Positions 10,917 to 20,429 of a stretch of 33,295 nucleotides of DNA are shown here, piece by piece (within the stretch, counting starts at the first letter, position 1; the number at the start of each line of letters is the position of its first letter). The DNA comes from Schoenoplectus triqueter (taxonomy: Eukaryota > Streptophyta > Magnoliopsida > Poales > Cyperaceae), in NCBI GenBank assembly GCA_964058805.1, contig CAXKVV010000259.1, positions 1-33,295 of the forward strand. The letters run 5' to 3'. Below the pieces are notes generated by a model. It was not told where the DNA came from. It worked only from the letters and a program-made list of their open reading frames with translations, and did not search any database. The position numbers and the translations under genes are program-made.

Positions 10917-11344
10917 GTGGCGGATCTAGAATTTTGATTAGAGGGTAATTATCGGATTGTAATGGCTTATCGGGTTCAAACCCATTAACTAACCGGGTAC
11001 TAAATAAATAATAATAATTTAATATATATACTTAACTAATAATTTTTTTATTAAATAATAACATTTTATATATTAAAATAATAATAAAATAAAGGTCAAA
11101 GTAATAGATAATCAAGTTGATGAAGAAAGTTTTCGACTAAGGAACTTTATATTTTGATATCTTTGCATAATTATTTCATTATGAACGGTATTAAATATTT
11201 TTTTCTCAATAAAAATAACCAGACAAATCATGGGGGGCAAAAAAAAATTCCAGGGGGGCAAATTACCGAAAACATTACCAAAAAGCGCTATTTTTCAAAA
11301 TTCAGGGGGGCACGTGCCCCCCTTGATAACCTTGGGTCCGCCCC
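10917..11344. mobile_element. Candidate short TIR element with GTGGCGGATC / GGGTCCGCCCC ends
   Basis: The left end begins GTGGCGGATCTAG and the right end, reversed, begins GGGGCGGACCCAA, an imperfect inverted pair. The trinucleotide GCA flanks both sides (10914-10916 and 11345-11347), but three bases are weak evidence. Near the right end GGGGGGCA recurs three times, and 11305-11322 is a perfect 18-bp palindrome. Sequences with a GTGGCGGATC edge are common in plant intergenic DNA. I cannot assign a superfamily. Confidence 0.45.
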
Positions 11345-12027
11345 GCATGGTCCGGTCCAAGGCAGTCCAAATTTGAAAAATCCGAACCTGTCCCACTGTT
11401 GGCCCCCGGGACGGTCCACGGTCCTATCCGGTCCGGTTCAAATTTTTTTTTATAAATTAGAAAAAATTATAATTTATCATATTTTTAATAATAACTTTTA
11501 ACTAATTCGAATTATTATTTTTAATTGTTTAAAAATCTAATAATACTAAAAAATTAAAAAAAAAATTGTAAAAAAATAAATTTTCAAAAAATTATAATTT
11601 TGGAAATACAATGAAATTTTTTTATGAACATGCTTAATTAAAAATGAGGTGAGTTATTATATTTTTGATGTTATCCAGAACATGTTTTTTTACTACACCA
11701 ATAATTATTGTTATTTTCATTTTATTAAAAACTACACATAATAGTTATTATATTTTGATGTTATCTAGAATATTTTTTTTACTACACCAATAATTATTGT
11801 TATTTTCATTTTATTTAAAACTACACATAAAACACTAATTGTTATTTTCATTTTTACACGGTCCGGTCTGGTCCACGGGTCGGCACGGTCCATTTTCGGG
11901 TGAAGGGAGGACCGACCCACCGTTGGACCGGACCGTAATAGGGCACGGTCCGGTCCACGGTCCGGCCACGGTCTGGTCCGGTCCGGTCCACGGTCACGGT
12001 CCGGCCCGATCCATTTCAATACTCTAG
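11345..12027. repeat. Repeat region bounded by GGTCCGGTCC-rich blocks
   Basis: GC-rich blocks of GGTCC and CGGTCC motifs lie at about 11347-11440 and 11857-12017, on either side of an AT-rich core. The core includes a 91-bp tandem duplication at 11653-11743 and 11744-11831, with TTATTATATTTTTGATGTTA followed by TACTACACCAATAATTATTG. Subterminal motif arrays around an AT-rich core suggest a non-autonomous DNA transposon. No inverted ends or target duplication could be confirmed. Confidence 0.5.
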
Positions 12028-12052
12028 TTGACATTAACGCAGAATCGGATTT

Positions 12053-12100
12053 CAGTGTGTGTGGGGGGTGGTGGGGGAGGGGGGAGGGGGGAGGAGGACA
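12053..12100 (+). repeat. G-rich tract, potential G-quadruplex
   Basis: After a short GTGTGTGTG run come four or more G runs of five to six bases separated by one- to three-base spacers (about 12063-12099). That spacing satisfies the usual intramolecular quadruplex pattern on the plus strand. A role is not implied. Confidence 0.6.
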
Positions 12101-12223
12101 AGCTCAATCACAAGCTTTTTATCCAAAACAAAAAGAACTATATTATAGAACAAAAAGAAAAAGAAAAATATTCAGGTCTTCTACTTGTGTTATTGTCAAA
12201 AGACAACCACCGTGCACCGAATT

Positions 12224-12346
12224 AGGGATGTAAACGGATCAGATATCGACAGACAATGGTTTTATTGTAATCATGTTTGTTATAATTTTGAATACGAATT
12301 CGAATATGAATACAGATCATATATCAGATGAATATAAATATATTTC
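12224..12346. repeat. Left part of a GGATCGGAT-type repeat interrupted by the LTR element
   Basis: Begins AGGGATGTAAACGGATC, similar to the ends of the element at 7509 and the fragment at 32974, and continues with ATACGAATTCGAATATGAAT. Similar GGATACGAAT motifs reappear in the right flank of the LTR element (about 32350-32425). This suggests that one repeat copy was split by the later insertion. No matching terminus was identified on the right side. Confidence 0.35.
12342..12346. repeat. Left target site duplication ATTTC
   Basis: The five bases directly left of the LTR element are ATTTC, and the same five directly follow its right end at 32106-32110. A 5-bp duplication is the usual size for Ty3/gypsy and Ty1/copia integration. 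Confidence 0.93.
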
Positions 12347-14109
12347 TGTGCGACCCTTTTTCGCGCCTCTCACCGCCCTGAAAAAGAAAACTGGACGATG
12401 AATTGCGGAAGAAGGACACGGAGATCCCTCTAAGTGTGCATTGGGGTATATTTATATGAATTTGGAATGCACATTTAAAGGTTTTAGAGATTGTGGGGTC
12501 TTTAAGATTCCAATGGGCGCAAGCCCCCATTGTTAATTACCCTGGGTTTTGAACCCGAGGAACCTCTGATTAAGAAAGAAAAAATAAACAGAATAGTTAA
12601 GCAATTTTAAGCGGTCGCTATGAGTAAGGGCATGGAATATATGGACTTTTCAAGGTAGTTTACACCTTCTGAATTGACTTTTTTTTATTTTTTTTTATTG
12701 ATAAAATGATTTAGTTTTTATTTATTTATTTATTTATTATTTGAACTTATCTTATTTAAATTTATTTAATCTTGAATGTTGAGATTTATTTTTATTTTAG
12801 ATTAAGATTGGTTTAATTCTAAAATTGAATTTTTTTATTTGATAAGAATATTTATTATTATTATTATTGGTTATGTTTTTATTTATTTATTGATATCTAA
12901 ATTTATTTAATTTTGAAGATTGAGAGTTATTTTTTATTTTATTTTTATTATGATATTTATTTTAGGTGAATGTTGATTTATTTTAAATGAATGTTGATTT
13001 AGTCTTTCATTTTATTTATGTATTTATTTATTTAATTCATTTTTATTTAAATTTTATTTGATTTTGAATAAGAGTTATACTTATTTAATTTTTTACTATT
13101 TTTTTTTATTCATTATATATTTAATTTTATTAATTTTTGTATTTTCATATATTGTTTTATTTGGAATTACTTAATTAGTTATTTTAAAATTTGTTTTAAT
13201 GAATAAAATTATATTTATTTATTTATTTATTTTAAGAAAACTTTTATATTATTATTATTTTCTTTATGTTATTTCTTTTTATTATATATTTTCAATGAAA
13301 GCAATTTAATATATTTTTTTATTTTCAACGGCAAAGAAAATACGATCAATTGGGGATTATTTTTGATTTCTTTGAGAAAATATATTAGTAACATATTAAT
13401 TTTATTTGACAAAAATATCAATAACAATGTTATGAACAAATTTTATTTTGAATATGTTTTAATTTGAATCCTTTAAAATATTATTTCGGGAGGAATATTA
13501 GAAATGGACAAATCTGAAAACTTACGAAGACTCCAGCAGATAATACTGTTTATTATTTTTTTTAGAGTAAAATGAGTTAATAACATACTGATTTTATTTA
13601 ACAGATATATGAAATGGGATGTTACGAACAACTTTTATGTTGAACATTTTTCATTTTGAGCTTTAAAAAGTACTATTTTGAGCAAAATACCAGCAGAAGA
13701 CGGTTCTGAAAATTAGGAGCTGTCAGGATTGTTTTGCTTATTTGAGAGGTATTTACAGTGTATTTTTGCATGAAATTTTTTATACAAGCTCCTCTTAATA
13801 TGTATTTGAAGAATATAAAATAATATATACACATCACATTGACGGATCGGTACAGTTTTTTAATTCTTTTCTGATAAGGGACTGAACTGGACAGCTGAAG
13901 ATATTTTTGATATTTTTGAAAAATATATTTAAGAAATCTTTCAAACCAGATCATGATACTATCAATAAGGATATGATGAACAACTTTTATGTTGAAAACT
14001 TTCTTATTAAAAATTATTTTAATATACTTTTGAGGTTGTTTATTAAAGAAGTTTCAACGTAAATCGGAAAATATCTCAATTTTTCAGAAAATAGCTCAAT
14101 ATTAAGAAG

Positions 14110-14565
14110 AGTTTTATTTTATTTTATCTTGTGCTATGATATAGTCGACAAACTATTGCTTGTGACACATAATCAAAACACTTAAGAAAGCAAGTTTAGT
14201 TTTTTATCAAATTATTTGTTATTTTATTCTCTCTTTTGTGCTATGATATAGTCGACGAGCTATTGCTCATGACACATGATCAAAGTACTTAAGAGAGCGA
14301 TTATTAATTGTTTTATTCACTATTTTATGCCATGATATAGTCGATGAGCTATTGCTCATGACACATGATCAAAGCACTTAGGAGAGATATTATTAATTAT
14401 TTTATTTATTATTCTATGCTATGATATAGTCGATGAGCTATTGCTCATGACACATGATCAAAGCACTTAAGATAGAAATTATTTTTTTGTTTTATTCATT
14501 CTTTTATGCTATGATATAGTCAACAAGCTGTTGCTTGTGACACATGATCAAAGCACTTAAGAAAG
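14110..14565 (-). repeat. Five-copy hairpin array in the 3' LTR
   Basis: Five tandem units spaced 107, 89, 89 and 90 bp. Each carries a 23-nt inverted repeat at 14144-14166, 14251-14273, 14340-14362, 14429-14451 and 14519-14541. The stem is GTC, one bulged base, six pairs, a four-base loop, and the return arm ending in GAC. Copies 3 and 4 have ATGAGC/GCTCAT and copy 5 has ACAAGC/GCTTGT, so both arms change together. Copies 1 and 2 each have one mismatch. Each unit continues with ACATGATCAAAGCACTTAAG or a close variant (ACATAATC in copy 1). It lies downstream of the predicted transcription start. Confidence 0.85.
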
Positions 14566-14820
14566 AAAAAAGATAAATTTATTTACAAATTTATTTTATA
14601 AATTGTTGGCTGAAGATTCACAAATTTATTTTATAAATTGTTGGCTGAAGATCCACAAATTCGTATAAAATTGTAATAAACTCTAAAAATTATGAAATTT
14701 TACAGAGAGATACAATATAACTAGATCTAGATGCTCACAAAATTTCAATCAAATCGGAGTAGCAGAGATATGATTTTTTATTTTCGAATCAGATCAGGGG
14801 CAAAAGAGGAAAATTGTGTA

Positions 14821-15470
14821 CCAGTATTTGCTGTTTTTCAGAATTAAAAAGGCTATAACTTTTTACAGAAAAATCAAAAAAATATAAAATCAGTTTCTAT
14901 AGATTCATATGACTTATTTCTATGAGATCTGAAAGTTTTGTAATATTTGGAGCAGATCTCATCCTATTTTTCCTTTTATTGCATTTTCAGCTATTTTAGG
15001 GCTGATTTTGCATTTATAAGGGATTCATTGATCTCAAATGATTTGAATGCATCATTTAGCCCTCATCTAACATTCAATGATGTTTGTATGTAGATTTGAG
15101 CCAAAAGAAAAATAAAAAAAAATGAAAAAAACAAAAAAAAGGAAAAAGGAAAAGAGGAAATGGATGTTACCAGAACTTGCTGTTTTTCAGAATTAAAAAG
15201 GCTATAACTTTTTATAGAAAAATCAAAAAAATGTAAAATCAGTTTCTGTAGATTCATATGACTTATTTCTACGAGATCTGAAAGTTTTATAAGATTTGGA
15301 GAAGATCTCATCTCGTTTTTCATTTTATTGCATTTTCAGCCATTTTAGGGCTGATTTTGCGTTTATAAGGGATTCATTGATCTCAAACGGTTTAAATGCA
15401 TCATTTAGCTTCAATCTAACATTCAATAATGTTTGTATGCAGATTTGAGCTAAAAAAAGAAAAAAAAATA
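14821..15470. repeat. Direct duplication of about 300 bp inside the 3' LTR
   Basis: Copies at about 14821-15120 and 15170-15470, offset 349 bp. Both open with CTGTTTTTCAGAATTAAAAA, contain GATTCATATGACTTATTTCT and end near TTTGTATG(T/C)AGATTTGAG and an A-rich stretch. Scattered substitutions separate them, so this duplication is older than the element's insertion. The same pair recurs at 29678-29977 and 30027-30327 in the other LTR. Confidence 0.85.
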
Positions 15471-15543
15471 AAAAAGATCGAATTGCAACATAAGAACGTC
15501 AAGCAAAAGAAGAAAAATCAATTTGAACATGAAAAATTTCATC

Positions 15544-15549
15544 TTTATT
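15544..15549 (-). terminator. Candidate poly(A) signal AATAAA in the 3' LTR
   Basis: AATAAA on the minus strand about 240 bases downstream of the start position expected from the TATA box. If used in the 3' LTR it would end the R region. AT-rich LTRs contain many similar hexamers, so this is only a plausible choice. Confidence 0.35.
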
Positions 15550-15807
15550 GCACGAATCAAAATTACAAGCTCTAATACACTCTTGATATCTATATTTACA
15601 TGATATATGACTACCTAGATCTAATTTGTAGTTTGAGTAGAAGAGGATTTGATTGAATCTTGTATCTTTGGGCTTGATTTTGATCTCAACTCAAAGATTG
15701 AATCTTATTTTGTATCTAATTTGAGCTTCAATTGGTTTTGGCAGCATTTTGGATTAGCATTCAGCTTGGGATGGGTTGTGTCTCTTGTATTTGAAGGAGG
15801 ATAGGGG

Positions 15808-15816
15808 TTTATATAG
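15808..15816 (-). promoter_or_regulatory. TATA box of the 3' LTR
   Basis: The minus strand reads CTATATAAACCCC, a good plant TATA box in a relatively GC-rich setting. Transcription would start about 25-35 bases further on, near 15780. The equivalent in the 5' LTR, which would drive the element, is at 30665-30673. Confidence 0.6.
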
Positions 15817-17248
15817 GCCTAGGGGGTAGTAGATGGGTGTATGAGATCGGTTTGACTTTTCTTTGACCAATTTATGCACCAACTCCCTTCATTCATCTTC
15901 TCATACTCTTCTGAACGTTTTGTGGTGTATTAGACCAGTTCTAAGTGTTTTAAATGTGCTCTAACAGCTGAGAGGGCAAGTGGGGCACAAATGGAGTTTG
16001 TTATGTTTGCTGAAAATTTACAAATTTGCCCTCCCTAACCACCACTTGGTCATTAGATGATTCTAGGGACTTCTAGAAGGTTGTAGAGGTTCAAACACGT
16101 TCTTGCCACTCCCTTCCTGCATTTTGGACCTTGCCGGATCACAATTATGCACCCGAGACCCGTTTTTGCCTTCAAACCCGATTTCAAGCCACATAGTCGT
16201 TCTCCTTCATTTCTTCATCATTTCTTGTGTTTCAAAGCTTGATTAGCATCTAATTGATCCCAGGAATTGATCTATAATGTTTATTCAATCAATAGAATGC
16301 TCTGGTATAGAGTTTGACCAACTCGGTTTTTTGACCCGATTTGCGAGTTCGTAGTCTCACCAATTAAAAGCTTATGAAATTCAACCAAGCCCTCAAACAA
16401 TCTTTTGTGACCATGGAGAAGGTGTTTGAAGTGTCAATTTGATCAATCATGGCTAGGATTGCTCAATTTCATTTTTGGATCGGAAACTTCCTCTTCAGTT
16501 TTCTCCCAAACCGCTCAACCATTTTGCAAGTTCTTTATCTCATTGTGTTCTCCTCTCCGTGATCTTTCCAACGGCATATAATATGTGGGTTTTCGTCGCA
16601 CGGGACCATAGGCTCCATTTTCGGTTTTGAAACAGTGGAGAACTCGGGTTACTGTAGCACGGGACTGTAGTAATGGACATTTTCGAATTTGGCCCCTCTT
16701 CATTTTGATTTTTAATTGGAGCCCTCCATTTGCTGATTTTTCTTATTTCTCCTTTGCTTTTAAATTGTTTCTCAAAGATCCCTTTGTCCAAATTGCACCA
16801 AAATTTTCTCAAAAATTTCTTGAAATATAACAAAATTTATGGTAATTTTTATTTACCATTTTGCCCCTTGGTCAAGCATCAATTAATTTTTAACGCTTGA
16901 TTAATTAATTTTTCATTATATTAATCAATAATTTGGAATTTCTTTGACTTCTGTAACTCCAAAAATATCAAGTAATATATGAAAATTCTCAAAATTTTAT
17001 GGAGAATTTTATTTTACCATAAAATTTGAGTTTTAAGATTTTGGTTTTCGATTTGAATTTGTAGAGCTTCGGCATTTAATTCTTTTCTTAAGAATTTTGA
17101 TTTTTGAGCATTTCACTGAATTCTTCTTTTTTCTTGGTGCTTCTGGACTTGAATTAAGCCTCTTCGGGCTTTTAAAATTACTCCTTGAATTTTTGAATCT
17201 TTTGTCCCAAGTTGTTTTTTTAATTCCCTGAATTTTCAGGGGTAAACA

Positions 17249-17275
17249 AAGAGCCACCCACCAAAGCGGGTCGTG
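17249..17275 (-). promoter_or_regulatory. Expected polypurine-tract position (atypical)
   Basis: A purine tract should lie directly upstream of the 3' LTR on the minus strand. Here the minus strand reads CTTTGGTGGGTGGCTCTT before the LTR, which is G-rich but broken by T and C. It is either a degenerate polypurine tract or an unusual plus-strand primer. Confidence 0.35.
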
Positions 17276-18235
17276 AACACTTTGAGAATTGAAGGGCCTG
17301 CTTTGGTGCATTCAAACTTAACACTTATTCTTACTTTGTAGAGGTTTTCGAATTGAATCTTCTTGTGAATGGTGTTCCCATTTGGATCTCTTCATCTGAA
17401 GAGATTTCAGCTTCACTTCTTCATGCCAAGAATCTCTGATTTACTTTACTCCAATAAGGTTATCTTTGACAAAAGATACAGGGCTCAGGACGTTTTGAGT
17501 CTGAAGCGCTATGCCAACTCACGTCAGGGCCTGCAATTATCGGAAGACGGGCTGAGCTTTGTGCGTCTTATCCGACCTTCTAAGTCATTAGCTTGAAGCG
17601 TTCTGCCGGCTTTTGGACTTAGGTCTCCAACTCCTTACTGAATCAATCTTCGATTAGTCTCGTTTGAAGAGGTTTCGGCTTGAATTCTTCATCTGGTGGG
17701 ACCTTCAATGGAGTACATTCGCTCCAAGAAGTTTCAACCCTGATTTTTTCTTTGTAGAGGTTTTGGATTTAATTTCTTTTTTTTTAAAGGTCTTTGCTCA
17801 GATGCTTTCATCTAAAGAAACTCTTGCTTCACTTCTTCATCCGCAGGGAATCTCAGATTCCGCTTTTGATGCATCCTTCGGCTGAAGAGGTTACAACTTG
17901 AGGCCTCTGTCTGTCGGGATCTTCGACAAAGCACCTTCGCCTCAAGTGATTTCAACTCTAACTTCTTTTCCTTTCAGTTTATACTTCCGTGTGTTTTTCT
18001 TCTAGTGGCTTGTTTACCCGATATCCTTTCTAGGGGGTTTCGTACCTCAGATTTTCATTAGGAGATTCTGCCCTTGCCTGATCTTTAATGAACTTCTATT
18101 TTCACCTTTCTTTGCTTCTGGTAGGCTTGTATGCTTGTTGCTTGCTTGTTCGTATACATTGTTCGAATATTATTTCTTCTAATTAGCATCTTTTGACACA
18201 ACTTCACGATGGGACCATGGTATTTAAGGATAGCA
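17276..18235. other. 3' internal filler with short degenerate repeats
   Basis: Moderate-complexity sequence between the 3' LTR and the first clear tandem array. Motifs of the type GAAGAGGTTTCGGCTTGAAT and CTTCACTTCTTCAT recur imperfectly (about 17340-17960). A 22-bp stretch containing GAAGCGCTATGCCAACTCAC (17501-17522) also appears in the array at 19828-19849. No reverse transcriptase, integrase or other protein domain is recognised on either strand. Confidence 0.5.
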
Positions 18236-18750
18236 ATCCTACCTGTATTGACCTCTAGGCCAGGTACAGAGTGAACCCGTTTATCCTTTTATTACTGACG
18301 GATAAACTTGCCAGTGTCAATTGTATTATGGATTCAATTGACAACACCATTTTATGGATACTTCATGTATGTATCATTTTTAAGTGGAAGCTCACACACT
18401 CTCCCCTCATTTGTGCACCTTTGCGTGCTAAAGTGGAAACTCACTATCGCTCGTCTCCTCTCAATTTGTTTGGTGGAGATGGTATTTTACGGATACCGAA
18501 CCTACCTGTATTGACCCCTAGGCCAGGTACAAAGCAAACCCGTTTATCCTTTTATTACTGACGGATAAACTTGCCAGTGTCAATTGGATTATGGATTCAA
18601 TTGACAACACCATTTTGTGAGGACTTCATATATACTTGTTATTTAATTTTGGAAGCTCACACGCTCTCCCCTCATTTGTGCACCTTTGCGTGCTAAAGTG
18701 GAAACTCACCGTCGCTCATCTCCGCTCAATCTATTCGGTGGGGATCCTAC
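18236..18750. repeat. Tandem duplication with a 263-bp unit
   Basis: Copies at about 18236-18498 and 18499-18750. Both contain CCTGTATTGACC and CTAGGCCAGGTACA, then TTTATCCTTTTATTACTGAC, then CATTTGTGCACCTTTGCGTG. They are more similar to each other than the older 120-bp array next to them, which suggests later duplication. The open frames through them are not conserved between copies. Confidence 0.85.
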
Positions 18751-19492
18751 CCTCAAACATCCATCACGCATCCCTGCGAGACAGGCTTTCATCGGGTAGG
18801 TTCGCTCTCCATGAACAAAGTCACTTCTTTAAGCAAACCACTTTGTTTGACATATAAATGCCAGGTAAAAGCGTAAACCCTTTATTCTGACCCCTCCACG
18901 ATTTGTTATGGGATTGTAACAAACCATTTCCTTAGGCGTGCGGTGTTTTTGCGGATAAATGCACCCAACCTGGCTTTGTATAACACTCGTGGTGTCGGGG
19001 ACAAAGGTGACAATCCCTTTTGAAAATTTTATTTTTATATGTTTTATTCAAAAATATATAAAATATTTTTGTTATTTTATAATATATATTTTTTTAATAT
19101 ATTTTTATTTGAGAGGGAAAATTTTGTTATTATTATTATTTGCTATTAATATGTACGAGAGTTATTTATTTACATGTCCTCGGAAGCGACTATTACTAGC
19201 CACCAATTTGCTCGACCTATCCCTTGGCTTGCACCGTGGGCGACCAATATGAACAACTTTCGTCATTGGGCGGTACAGATAGTTTAAGGGACAAACTGCA
19301 AACCCTGCCCATTTTTATATTTATTCTGTATCAAATGGACAAACCCAATGGTGTTCGTATTATGGGCCCAAACACCTTAGCCGTCGCCTTTACCTTCGCG
19401 TGGTTTTGGTCTTGATAGTTTCTCCATGGCATCTCATTTTATGATTTTAGTCTTGATCCTGGATCGAGTTTTGTTCGAGATTGATGAATCTG
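18751..19492. other. Internal filler of the retrotransposon, no domain recognised
   Basis: Includes an AT-rich patch at 19015-19155 and unremarkable sequence around it. I see no protein domain on either strand. Confidence 0.45.
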
Positions 19493-20400
19493 AGTGTTTT
19501 GTGCCTTATAGATTCAGTTATTAGAAGATTATGAATTTCATTCACTTAATCACCTTACTGATCTTCTCAATTATGAAACAGTGCTAGCACATAATTTGGG
19601 GTGTTGAAACCTGAGCATTTTGAGCTTTGTCAGGTTTGATTATCAGAAAACATATGAGATTTAAATCACTATGTTGTTTTACCAATCTTCTGGATTATGA
19701 AACTGTGTTAGTTCATGATCCAAGCAATAAAAACCTGAGCGTTTTAAGCTTTGTTAGGTTTGATTATCAGAAAATGGGTGAGATTTGGGTCACTTAATCA
19801 TTTTACTGATCTTCTAAATTATGAAATCTGAAGCGCTATGCCAACTCACAATTTAGGTATTGAAACCTGAGCGTTCTGGCTTTTATTAGGTTTCTTTATC
19901 AGAAAACATGTGAGATTTGGATCACTTTATTGTTTTACTGATCTTTCAAGTTATAAAGTATGAAGCGCACTGCCAACTCATAACTTGGGTATCAAACCTG
20001 AGCATTTTGGGCTTTATTAGGTTTGTTTATCAAAAATAAAAATGGGTGAGATTTAGGTCACTTAATCATTTTACTGATTTTTTAAATTGTGAAATTTGAA
20101 GCGCTGTACCAATTCACAACTTAGGTATTGAAACATGAGCGTTTTGGCTTTTATTAGGTTTCTTTATCAGAAAACATGTGAGATTTGGATCACTTGATTG
20201 TTTTGCTGATCTTCTAAGTTATAACGTATGAAGCGCACTGCCAACTCATAACTTAGGTATCAAGCCTAAACGTTTTGGGCTTTGTTAGGTTTGTTTATCA
20301 AGAGACCGGATGAGATTTGGATCACTTAATCGTCTCGACTGGATTCATGAATTATGAAATCTGAAACGCTATGTCAGCTCATAACCCAGATGATTAATAG
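19493..20400. repeat. Tandem array of about seven units of 120-135 bp
   Basis: Each unit carries, in order, an AAACCTGAGCGTTTTG-type stretch, GCTTT(A/G)TTAGGTTT, a TTATCAGAAAACATGTGAGA-type stretch, TTTACTGATCTTCTAA and GAAGCGC(T/A)(A/C)TGCCAACTCA. The GCTTT.TTAGGTTT element recurs near 19627, 19748, 19880, 20009, 20145 and 20277, with an eroded first unit from about 19493. Unit length varies through small indels. The array lies between the coding remnants and the 3' LTR. Confidence 0.88.
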
Positions 20401-20429
20401 TTTTGGCGGCCTTCCATATTTGTGGTTTT

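Larger units (their letters stand above)
12347..17248 (-). repeat. 3' LTR of the retrotransposon (4902 bp)
   Basis: Exact-length copy of 27204-32105. On the minus strand it begins TGTTTACCCC and ends GGGTCGCACA. Near its U3 end lies the short palindrome CCCTGAATTTTCAGGG (17226-17241). Based on the TATA box at 15808-15816, U3 is about 1.4 kb and R plus U5 about 3.4 kb. It contains the five-hairpin array, a 35-bp tandem pair at 14585-14654 and a 349-bp-spaced duplication. The small open frames are identical in both LTRs and look non-coding. One mismatch with the other LTR was noted: G at 12393 against A at 27250. Confidence 0.95.

Noticed and set aside
11765..12034. A proline/arginine/aspartate-rich frame at the GGTCC blocks, as a protein
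   Set aside because: The residues simply repeat the GGTCC motif. Both strands give similar chance frames.
13673..13954. A 93-codon frame in the 3' LTR, with identical copy at 28530-28811, as a gene
   Set aside because: AT-rich low-complexity composition and no family features. Identity between copies only reflects recent LTR identity.
14110..14565. The regularly spaced 23-nt repeats as a CRISPR-like array
   Set aside because: Plant nuclear retrotransposon context. The sequence between hairpins is itself repeated, not unique spacers.
15063..15323. An 86-codon frame with a phenylalanine-rich hydrophobic stretch in the LTR, as a small membrane protein
   Set aside because: The hydrophobic run is the reading of an A-rich tract on the opposite strand, and it crosses the internal 300-bp duplication without respecting its units.
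16540..16833. Overlapping frames on both strands of the LTR (also 31397-31690), as coding
   Set aside because: Conflicting overlapping frames in U3 upstream of the TATA box, with no recognisable domain.
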